7,064 bases of DNA from JBEKDJ01 sp050014415 (GTDB taxonomy: Bacteria; Desulfobacterota; BSN033; UBA1163): positions 1 to 7,064 of the forward strand of contig JBEKDJ010000255.1 of assembly GCA_050014415.1 (NCBI GenBank), given 5' to 3'. Position numbers and translations under genes: made by a program. The notes beneath the pieces are model-generated. The model was not told where the DNA came from. It ran no database searches and was given only the letters and a program-made list of their open reading frames with translations. Below are positions 1-5,079 of this stretch, piece after piece; position 1 is the stretch's first letter; every line of letters starts with the position of its first letter.

Positions 1-660
1 TTTCTTTGCGATCTCATCTGCCGCCTGTTTCAGCTTCTCGTTACGACAGCCGGCAAAGTCGAGTACCATTTTCTTGTTGTAAGAACACTCTTTCAGAGCT
101 TCAACGAGGATGTCTTCTGTTCCGGGCAGTCCTTTGCGAATATAATATGGATAGGCTGCTGATATGATTTCCAGGCTCTTTCTTGTCATCGCCTCATTTA
201 AAAACTCCGCCGCCTTAGGATCATTTATGTCTGCGAGCGCCCTTGCAGCAAACCTCCTGACACAACAATCAGCATCCGTCGCCGCAGCCTTTACTAGTCC
301 TTCAGCCGCACACGGGTCCTTCATCCCCTTCATTGCCCTTACAGACCTTCTTCTGACGAAACAACTCTTCTCTTCCATCAACAACTGGGTTAGAGGTTCC
401 ACTGCAGGAGCACCGATCTTCACCAACGCATCTTCTGCTGATAGCCTCACATCCCAGTTCGTATCCCTCTTCAAAATCGTCACCAAAGGGATGACCGCAC
501 GTGGGTCCTTTCTCTCCCCTAGCGTTTTCGCCGCTGCTATCCTCTGGGTCAGATCACCTTTCGTTAGCTGCTTGATGAGTCCGTCTATCTCGTCTGCAAC
601 TGCACTCCTTGCAAACCACACCAATAAAACAAAACCGATTAGTGGTACGTACTTTTTCAT
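1..660 (-). CDS. Exported HEAT-repeat protein, 3' end beyond window
   Basis: I translated the minus strand directly: ATG at 660-658 and an open frame of 220 codons to the window edge, so the C-terminus is missing. GGAGGTGAA at 663-671 is a strong ribosome binding site at good spacing. Residues 1-22 look like a signal peptide: MKKY, a hydrophobic core, then ARSAVA before DE, so the product is probably periplasmic or otherwise exported. From about residue 38 to 157 there are HEAT/PBS-lyase-like helical repeats, with recurring patterns such as RIAAAKTLGERKDPRAVIPL, VRLSAEDALVKIGAPAVEPL and RRFAARALADINDPKAAEFL. HEAT repeats usually form protein-binding scaffolds; no catalytic domain is visible and the partner is unknown. 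Six cysteines (100, 117, 132, 133, 192, 205) are many for an exported repeat protein and could form disulfides. The frame is intact. Function is not assigned. Confidence 0.85.
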   Translation of the reverse strand, partial: MKKYVPLIGFVLLVWFARSAVADEIDGLIKQLTKGDLTQRIAAAKTLGERKDPRAVIPLVTILKRDTNWDVRLSAEDALVKIGAPAVEPLTQLLMEEKSCFVRRRSVRAMKGMKDPCAAEGLVKAAATDADCCVRRFAARALADINDPKAAEFLNEAMTRKSLEIISAAYPYYIRKGLPGTEDILVEALKECSYNKKMVLDFAGCRNEKLKQAADEIAKK

Positions 661-808
661 GTTTCACCTCCGTACGATACTGAATTGGCTGCTGCAAAAG
701 TGCCCACACGATACTTAGGCAGAACCCTGATCCGCAGACCGCCAGAGGAATTGACCGGCTTCATCATTTACTCCAGAACGCAGGAATGATACGGTTTGGC
801 TGAGAGTT

Positions 809-837
809 TAAATATCAAGATCTTTCACATTTGTCAA
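809..837 (-). promoter_or_regulatory. Candidate sigma-70 promoter for the HEAT-repeat gene
   Basis: Read on the minus strand there is a perfect -35 hexamer TTGACA (832-837), a 17-nt spacer and a weaker -10 TATTTA (809-814). Transcription would start near 802, leaving a leader of about 140 nt before the ATG at 660. The rest of the 661-904 gap shows no open frame I would call. The leader carries the 8-mer AGTATCGT twice, which is weak evidence of anything. The spacing and -35 are good; the -10 is only three of six, so confidence is moderate. Confidence 0.45.
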
Positions 838-904
838 CCAAGAAATGCATTGGCGAAAATTATATTTCTTAAACTCACCCCTCACCTCTCTAAAGAAACC
901 ATCC

Positions 905-1387
905 TCATCTCGCCACATTCACTTGGACTGGTTGTAGGATCTTAACCAAGTCTGCAGGAGACATTTCCGCTAACAGGCCTCGTCTTCCCGCGTTGATAAA
1001 TATCTTAGACAAGCTGAGAATTGTCTCCTCAATGTAAATCGGGAGACGTTTCTTCGTAGCAAATGGGGAAATACCGCCCACCATATAGCCCGTATGCTTC
1101 AATGCCACCTGGGGAGAACACGGGGTAATAGACTTGGCTTCGGTGATCCTGGCCAATGATTTGGTTGAAACCTCTCTGTCGCCGTGCATCAGGATGATGA
1201 GCGGCTGCTTTTGATCGTCCTCCATAACAAGTGTCTTGATCACCAGGTGCTCATCGACCCCCAGCGCCCTGGCTGATGTCTCCGTCCCCCCTTTTTCTTC
1301 GTACTGATAGGGACGCTCGGTAAAATCGACCCCATTCTCTCTCAGAAACCGGATCGCCGCCGTGGCGGGAAATTTCTCTCTGGCCAA
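905..1387 (-). CDS. ybaK: YbaK/EbsC-family Cys-tRNA(Pro) deacylase
   Basis: The 160-residue product matches the usual YbaK length and family pattern (YbaK/ProX editing domain). Members hydrolyse misacylated aminoacyl-tRNA in trans; YbaK itself clears Cys-tRNA(Pro) made by prolyl-tRNA synthetase, in the cytoplasm. Visible marks are VIKTLVM with Lys51 at the place of the conserved catalytic-site lysine, the signature GYMVGGISPFATKKRLP at 100-116, GRRGL at 134-138, and the C-terminal LVKILQ. The start is TTG (1387-1385): AGAGGGA lies just upstream, and a TAG interrupts the frame nine codons further up with no ATG or GTG between. A different member of the superfamily, with another tRNA specificity, cannot be excluded. 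It follows the cupin gene after 66 nt on the same strand, so co-transcription is likely. No clear terminator follows. Confidence 0.9.
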   Translation of the reverse strand: MAREKFPATAAIRFLRENGVDFTERPYQYEEKGGTETSARALGVDEHLVIKTLVMEDDQKQPLIILMHGDREVSTKSLARITEAKSITPCSPQVALKHTGYMVGGISPFATKKRLPIYIEETILSLSKIFINAGRRGLLAEMSPADLVKILQPVQVNVAR

Positions 1388-1453
1388 AAGATCCCTCTTG
1401 CGAAAGAAAGCAGATTTCTACGTGTTTCATCCGAAACGAATCAAAGCCTGAAT

Positions 1454-1777
1454 TCACTTGTAATGCAATGCCAACCAGACGGTTTTCCACCCAGCATCTG
1501 TCCACTCAACCCGATGACGGTTGTGCGCTGGGATATGGATATAATCGCCGGGATGCATTACACGCACTTCTCTTTCACCCTCAAATAACAGACCGGCGCG
1601 CCCGCTCAATAAGAGAACCAACTCATTGGTATCCTGGTCGTACCATTCTCCTGGTTGCGTTGCTTGACCCGACGAGACGATTCTTTCAAGGATAAAGTGA
1701 TCCGTTTTTAAAAGGATTTCAAAGACTTCGTCCTTTGATGAATCGGGAATTTCTAAGAAAAGGTTCTTAAGCTCCAT
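1454..1777 (-). CDS. Single-domain cupin protein
   Basis: This is a small cupin beta-barrel protein of 107 residues. Typical family text is visible: NLFLEIP near the start, GEWYDQDTNELVLLLSGRAG at 43-62, and PGDYIHIPAHNRHRVEWTD at 76-94 (second cupin motif, with His85 and His88 as possible metal ligands). The first motif has WYDQDTNE where classical cupins carry HxH, so metal binding may be reduced or use other residues. I chose ATG at 1777 over the in-frame ATG at 1816. The later one has GGAGGG upstream (13 nt away) and begins where I recall relatives of this subfamily beginning; the earlier one has no ribosome binding site. Small cupins of this type are mostly uncharacterised, with sugar, phosphomannose or regulatory roles all possible, so no substrate is claimed. 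It probably forms a unit with ybaK downstream. Confidence 0.82.
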   Translation of the reverse strand: MELKNLFLEIPDSSKDEVFEILLKTDHFILERIVSSGQATQPGEWYDQDTNELVLLLSGRAGLLFEGEREVRVMHPGDYIHIPAHNRHRVEWTDAGWKTVWLALHYK

Positions 1778-2149
1778 GGGATGATTCGATCCCTCCTTTG
1801 CCAATTCTACTGACATACCGACTTGCCAAGAAGGCTCCGGGTCCTTGGATTAAAGGGATCAAGAGTTCAACAACTCGATTTTGGAATGCCGATTTGACCA
1901 CTTTCTACTCGTTACTCTCCACTTTCGGACGCTCGGTCGCGTTTAGCATTGAAAGAGATTTGAAAGAACCCAGGGGCATTGGCAGTCGTCTGTTCCGATA
2001 CTTTGAATCGGCCTAATCCTTGAAGCCGAGCTAACTCATACAGATGGGCCTGGCCATCTACTAGATGTTCTCTCTCCATATCAACTCGCTTAGCGCAACC
2101 ATATATCAGCAGGAATGTGGGGACCGATCCCTAAACAGGCCTAAGACTA
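1778..2149. other. Gap with only doubtful small open frames
   Basis: No gene is confidently recognised here. On the minus strand a frame from ATG 2079 to TAA at 1912 encodes 55 residues (begins MEREHLVDGQAHLYEL, ends RDRASESGE), and the frame stays open about 20 codons further upstream. Its ribosome binding site is poor. A second minus-strand frame opens with GTG near 1900, reads through AFQNRVVELLIPLIQGPG and runs into the cupin start. The plus strand holds an open frame ending in this gap with no recognisable product. Any of these could be chance, or remnants of a decayed gene. GGGATCGGTCCC near 2120-2131 can make a short stem, but lacks a T-tract and is not called a terminator. Confidence 0.4.
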
Positions 2150-2515
2150 TCAACTAATTCCCTTTCCGTACTTCAGCTTCGCCCTCTTTTTTCTTTTTGA
2201 CTTTTGCTGCCTGATTTTTGCTATCTCAATCTCATCGGCTGTCAACCGGCCTGACAACTTCTCCATCTGTTTCACAAGTTCTCTTCTTGCAAGAAAACGA
2301 TTGAGGGATTGGTTCCTTTCCCTCATATACTTCACTTCGATCCCTGTAGGGATATGTTTGAGATGCACACATGTGGATGTCTTATTGACCTTCTGCCCTC
2401 CCCTTCCCGAGGATCGAATGAATTTTTCCTCAATATCCTTCTCATGGATGCCGAGGGCTCCCATCTTCTCCTTAAGCCATCTATTCTTCTCGTCGCTAAC
2501 AGGGAACAGGATCAT
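2150..2515 (-). CDS. Short GGQ release-factor-like ribosome-rescue protein
   Basis: The 121-residue product consists essentially of the class I release factor catalytic domain (RF-1 domain). The segment FIRSSGRGGQKVNKTST at 32-48 carries the GGQ motif at 39-41, whose glutamine drives peptidyl-tRNA hydrolysis on the ribosome. It is followed by HIPTGIEVKY and NRFLARREL, both typical. The stop-codon-reading domain of RF1 and RF2 is absent, so it should not recognise a particular codon. The lysine- and arginine-rich tail at 104-118 resembles the basic tail that ArfB places in the empty mRNA channel. A role in rescuing stalled ribosomes is inferred. It could belong to ArfB (YaeJ), the mtRF-R/C12orf65-like group, or a small uncharacterised RF-like family; I do not assign a symbol. 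GAAGGGA precedes the ATG, and the gene starts 10 nt after the acetyltransferase stop, implying co-transcription. Confidence 0.88.
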   Translation of the reverse strand: MILFPVSDEKNRWLKEKMGALGIHEKDIEEKFIRSSGRGGQKVNKTSTCVHLKHIPTGIEVKYMRERNQSLNRFLARRELVKQMEKLSGRLTADEIEIAKIRQQKSKRKKRAKLKYGKGIS

Positions 2516-2525
2516 AAGATTCCCT

Positions 2526-2987
2526 TCAAATGCTACTTCTCATGTTTTTTCCCATGTATACGATATTTGTTCGATCGGTGATTTTCGCAGTTTTAAAGAT
2601 CTTGTAGCCAAGTTTCTGGTATAGATAGAGATTCCTGTAACTCCTGTCTCCGGTGAATAGCTCAAATCTCTCGCACGTCTTGAAAATCTGCTCTATCTCG
2701 TTCATCAGCTTTGTCCCAATCCCTTGATTTTGAAAATCGGGATGAACAATCAGTCTTCCAATGTAACAAGTTCCCTCTTTGGCAAATGCCCTGACGGAGC
2801 CTATTATCTTCCCATTGATGACCACCTTGAGAAAGACCTGATTTTCGAAATCGTTCTTTATGCTTCCCAGGGTCTGAACGAGCGGAGGAATATTGAAATC
2901 ATCATAAATCTCTGCCTCACTTCTGTAGGCCAATTTCTGAAGGGAAAGGATCTCCTCTGCATCAGAAACCACTGCGCCTTCGATCAT
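2526..2987 (-). CDS. GNAT-family N-acetyltransferase (cluster member)
   Basis: This 153-residue protein has the GNAT fold pattern. The central strand region is VFLKVVINGKIIGSVRAFA (51-69), the conserved beta-4 region is CYIGRLIVHPDF, the acetyl-CoA pyrophosphate-binding loop is QNQGIG at 86-91, and the C-terminal NLYLYQKLGYKIF lies at 119-131. It would transfer an acetyl group from acetyl-CoA to an amine; the substrate cannot be read from sequence. I chose ATG at 2987: AGAGGG lies upstream and the N-terminus IEGAVVSDAEEIL fits the family. A GTG one codon earlier (2990) would sit at better spacing and is a real alternative. A longer frame reaching 3059 overlaps the preceding gene and is unlikely. 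It lies 13 nt after the YetF-like stop and 10 nt before the release-factor-like gene. Confidence 0.85.
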   Translation of the reverse strand: MIEGAVVSDAEEILSLQKLAYRSEAEIYDDFNIPPLVQTLGSIKNDFENQVFLKVVINGKIIGSVRAFAKEGTCYIGRLIVHPDFQNQGIGTKLMNEIEQIFKTCERFELFTGDRSYRNLYLYQKLGYKIFKTAKITDRTNIVYMGKNMRSSI

Positions 2988-3000
2988 CACGTATGACCCT

Positions 3001-3540
3001 CTATCTCTTTTCCGGTAATTTCCCGGCGCTTTTGTGCTGGTGTCCTTCATTGTGTCCACTGTGATGCAGGATCGTCACCGTCCCATCTTGCTCCAACAGG
3101 GCCCGTTTGATCAAAGGCAGATCGGTCTCCGGATCGAGGTCGTGCTTACGGATAGCACGCTCCAATTCAGACCTCGTCATGACCTCGCGCCTCAAGTTCT
3201 TTGTGAGTATCTTGCCGTCCTCAATTAATGGTGTAGGTTTGCTTTCGAGTAGCCTTGCGAGGCTGGGGAAAAGAAGTGTGAGACGCCCAATCAAACCATT
3301 GGCACAAAATAAAGTCAAACCACCGATGAGGCCTCCACTGAGTGAATTGTCCGGGCCGATCATGGCGTTTTGCAAGACATTACTGATCGTCAGCAGAACA
3401 ATTAAGTCAAAAGGTGTGATTTGCCCAAGTTCGCGTTTACCCACAACGCGAAAAGCAATGAGCAGGAAGAAATAGACGATTAGGGGTCGCACAATCTTTT
3501 CAAGTACCTGAACTTCAGGTAAGAACATATTCAGGCTCAT
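3001..3540 (-). CDS. YetF/DUF421-family membrane protein
   Basis: The 179-residue product carries the DUF421 pattern: three hydrophobic segments at about 15-34, 42-60 and 68-90, joined by the signature RVVGKRELGQITPFDLIVLL (31-50) and SNVLQNAMIGPDNSLSGGL (53-71). A cytoplasmic domain follows, containing KPTPLIEDGKILTKNLRRE (101-119) and a region in which basic residues alternate with hydrophobic ones. Family members sit in the cytoplasmic membrane; Bacillus relatives YetF and YdfS are linked to spores, but the general biochemical role is poorly defined. The C-terminus ends in a histidine-rich tail (HHSGHNEGHQHK, 159-170), possibly metal-binding and not part of the family core. GGAGGT precedes the ATG at ideal spacing. 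The gene follows the alkylation repair gene by 50 nt and precedes a GNAT gene by 13 nt. Confidence 0.88.
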   Translation of the reverse strand: MSLNMFLPEVQVLEKIVRPLIVYFFLLIAFRVVGKRELGQITPFDLIVLLTISNVLQNAMIGPDNSLSGGLIGGLTLFCANGLIGRLTLLFPSLARLLESKPTPLIEDGKILTKNLRREVMTRSELERAIRKHDLDPETDLPLIKRALLEQDGTVTILHHSGHNEGHQHKSAGKLPEKR

Positions 3541-3590
3541 TTTAACCTCCTTTCAGCCTCTTAGAAGAAATTTTCCAAGGTAACTTCAGT

Positions 3591-4271
3591 TCATTGTTTA
3601 CACAATTTCACTTGAATCGTTTTACTTGTTAATTCCCGAAGTGCATCTGAGGCAATCCATTTTGCAGCTTTTGAATCTATTTCCCGAATCTCCTTGGCTA
3701 TCTTAATTGCCATACCATTCAAATTGAGGTTTCTTTTGCCAATTTGCCTTAACGCCCAGTTTACCGCTTTCTTCACAAAGTTTCTGTCATCGGTAGCCTC
3801 TCTCCTAATAATGGAAAAAAATTTGACAAATTTGCGGTCTCTCACTTCCTTGTCATGAACAGCTAATACAGCCATCAGGACAAAACCTGCTCTTTTGACG
3901 AATTCTTCATTCCTCCCGCTCCACTGGACTGCCTTTTGATAAGCTAATTTGGTCTTGTAAAAAAGATTGTTGCAACACTGATCGCAAACATCCCAGGAGT
4001 CGAAATCTTTGACCCATCTCTCCATTTGTTCTTCGGTCACCACTTCTGGATCATCGACCATACTCGCAAGAATCCGAGCTTCATGGATACCCGAAGCCCA
4101 CAGCCTCTGAGCGAGAGGATGACTTCTGCCTATCTGTTTCGCCATCTTTCGCAAATGAGGAATGGATATACCATAGATATACTTCGTTTGAATCCCGAAC
4201 CGTTGCATACCTGCTACGGCCGTTGGGTCAGAAAGAGATTCAAGCTGTTGAATAACTTCTTTATATTGCAT
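3591..4271 (-). CDS. AlkD-like DNA alkylation repair protein (HEAT-like glycosylase family)
   Basis: The product is a 226-residue all-helical protein of the DNA alkylation repair family (AlkD/AlkC type, PF08713). These enzymes remove N3- and N7-alkylated purines using a concave HEAT-like surface and do not flip the base. Visible family marks, numbered from the chosen start, are DPTAVAGMQRFGI near the N-terminus, IPHLRKMAKQIG, DSWDVCDQ (Trp93, Asp94, Asp97) matching the tryptophan/aspartate active-site region, and VNWALRQIGKRN (Trp172, Arg175) matching the second conserved tryptophan helix. Length is normal. The start is uncertain: ATG at 4271 lacks a clear ribosome binding site, and an in-frame TTG at 4298 would add nine residues. 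I preferred ATG because that N-terminal length fits the family. Some members lack glycosylase activity, so the exact lesion is not claimed. It is the first gene of a probable four-gene unit. Confidence 0.87.
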   Translation of the reverse strand: MQYKEVIQQLESLSDPTAVAGMQRFGIQTKYIYGISIPHLRKMAKQIGRSHPLAQRLWASGIHEARILASMVDDPEVVTEEQMERWVKDFDSWDVCDQCCNNLFYKTKLAYQKAVQWSGRNEEFVKRAGFVLMAVLAVHDKEVRDRKFVKFFSIIRREATDDRNFVKKAVNWALRQIGKRNLNLNGMAIKIAKEIREIDSKAAKWIASDALRELTSKTIQVKLCKQ

Positions 4272-4357
4272 CTTGAACGATGAGCCGTGAAATCCCAATC
4301 CTCAGCCCAACGAAGGCCGCGAAAGACTGTTCTGGACGCATTTCGTTCATAATAAGG

Positions 4358-4387
4358 ATTCTAAGCCGCCTATTTCTATCGTGAAAA
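4358..4387 (-). promoter_or_regulatory. Possible promoter of the alkylation-repair cluster
   Basis: On the minus strand, TTTTCA (4382-4387, four of six against -35) and TAGAAT (4358-4363, five of six against -10) are separated by 18 nt. They lie just after the stop of the upstream acetyltransferase gene, in the 4272-4392 gap. Transcription would begin near 4351, about 80 nt before the AlkD-like ATG. This is a pattern match only, and read-through from the upstream gene is equally possible. No operator-like palindrome is evident. Confidence 0.35.
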
Positions 4388-4392
4388 ATCTT

Positions 4393-4896
4393 CTACAAAC
4401 AGAGTCTCCTCCACTTCTCGTCGGCGAGGACCACAGAGGTTTCGATTTGGCGCTCGGAGATCGTCCAGTATCTCTTCAAAAGCTGATCCTTCTCTTCTTT
4501 TGAAACTAACTGAAAACCATTCTTTTCATAGAAGCGAACTGCCCAAACAGCATCAGCCCAAGTGCCGACCAAGATCGGGCGGGTTGTCTGCTTTAGAAGA
4601 TGGAATAGCAACTCTCTGCCGATTCCCTTATTCTGTTTCACCGTGCGGACATAAGAATGTCTAATGAGGGTCACATCCTGAATCTGTTGAAGGCCCATCA
4701 CCCCAGCTGGTTCTCCATCTTCTTCATATCCCCAAAATATAACGCCATCATCTATCTCGTGTCGAAGCTCATCTTTGGGCATATAAGGTTCTTTCCAACA
4801 GTCGCCCGGGATGACCCCCTTGTAAGCTTGGGCAGCATCATTGATGATCGAATAAATTACCTCAAAATCTGTACCATCACATCGTCGTATTTTCAC
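4393..4896 (-). CDS. GNAT-family N-acetyltransferase
   Basis: This 167-residue GNAT protein opens with the common MKIRRCDGTDFEVIYSIIND pattern. Segments of the fold follow in order: FWGYEEDGEPAGVMGL (54-69), HSYVRTVKQNKGIGRELL (80-97) with the acetyl-CoA loop QNKGIG at 88-93, the beta-5 region ILVGTWADAVWAVRFYEKNG (108-127) and FQLVSKEE. The motif set is complete, so it should bind acetyl-CoA; the acceptor is unknown. The start is GTG at 4896, and the ribosome binding site is weak: AAAGAG abuts the start codon and GAGGTGAGG lies 16 or more nt upstream. Translation may therefore be low, or the true start may differ. It resembles the other GNAT in the window only in fold-level motifs, so a recent tandem duplication is not indicated. 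The inverted-repeat element lies directly upstream. Confidence 0.87.
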   Translation of the reverse strand: MKIRRCDGTDFEVIYSIINDAAQAYKGVIPGDCWKEPYMPKDELRHEIDDGVIFWGYEEDGEPAGVMGLQQIQDVTLIRHSYVRTVKQNKGIGRELLFHLLKQTTRPILVGTWADAVWAVRFYEKNGFQLVSKEEKDQLLKRYWTISERQIETSVVLADEKWRRLCL

Positions 4897-4921
4897 TCTC
4901 TTTTTCTTTAATCCTCACCTC

Positions 4922-4950
4922 TCTATAAAGATTCACTTTTTTGAAAACAA
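4922..4950 (-). promoter_or_regulatory. Possible promoter at the edge of the inverted repeat
   Basis: On the minus strand, TTGTTT (4945-4950) and TATAGA (4922-4927) stand 17 nt apart, upstream of the GTG at 4896. Matches are three of six and four of six, so this is weak. The -35 overlaps the last bases of the extended inverted-repeat element, so insertion of the element could have supplied part of the promoter. Pattern match only. Confidence 0.3.
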
Positions 4951-5072
4951 GCTTGTAAAATCCCTCCCCCCTCCCTTTTTCAAAGGGAGGAGAAATCTCC
5001 TTATTTATGTCAAAAAACCCATATTATCCTCCCCTTTGAAAAGGGGGGATGAAGGGGGATTTAACAGCGTTG
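4948..5072. repeat. MITE-like inverted-repeat element with internal hairpins
   Basis: Two arms are imperfect reverse complements of each other: 4958-4991 (starts AAATCCCTCC, ends AAAGGGAGGA) and 5027-5062 (ends GATGAAGGGGGATTT). They enclose an AT-rich core of about 35 nt. Similarity continues weakly outward to CAA at 4948 and TTG at 5072. Each arm is also a hairpin on its own: 4970-4978 pairs perfectly with 4982-4990, and 5031-5037 pairs with 5040-5046. There is no open frame, so any movement would need a transposase elsewhere. I recall similar AAATCCC... repeats as very abundant in Desulfobacterota and related genomes. It lies 8 nt past the CoA-disulfide reductase stop, so the transcribed hairpins may end or stabilise that transcript, although neither is followed by a proper T-tract. 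The inverted structure is certain; the MITE label is inferred. Confidence 0.72.
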
Positions 5073-5079
5073 CAAACAG

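Noticed and set aside
164..718. Long plus-strand open frame of 184 codons at the left edge
   Set aside because: It lies antisense to the HEAT-repeat gene, which has a signal peptide, repeat motifs and a strong ribosome binding site. The plus-strand translation has no recognisable domain.
1251..1505. Minus-strand frame of 84 codons between the cupin and ybaK genes
   Set aside because: It overlaps both recognised genes in another frame and shows low-complexity arginine/glycine-rich text with no family pattern.
1778..1816. Upstream extension of the cupin gene to ATG 1816
   Set aside because: No ribosome binding site precedes that ATG. GGAGGG falls inside the extension and points to the ATG at 1777.
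2118..2134. Short stem GGGATCGGTCCC downstream of the release-factor-like gene as terminator
   Set aside because: The stem is only four pairs and lacks a T-run on the minus strand.
2988..3059. 24-residue N-terminal extension of the cluster GNAT protein
   Set aside because: It overlaps the end of the YetF-like gene, and its peptide does not look like a GNAT N-terminus. AGAGGG supports a start at 2987 or 2990.
2526..4896. The two GNAT genes as a tandem duplication
   Set aside because: They share only the fold-level acetyl-CoA motif; their N-termini, lengths and C-termini differ throughout.
4958..5062. CRISPR-like or classical intrinsic terminator reading of the repeat
   Set aside because: There are only two arms, inverted rather than direct, so it is not a CRISPR array. 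Neither hairpin is followed by a clean T-tract, so a standard terminator is not called.
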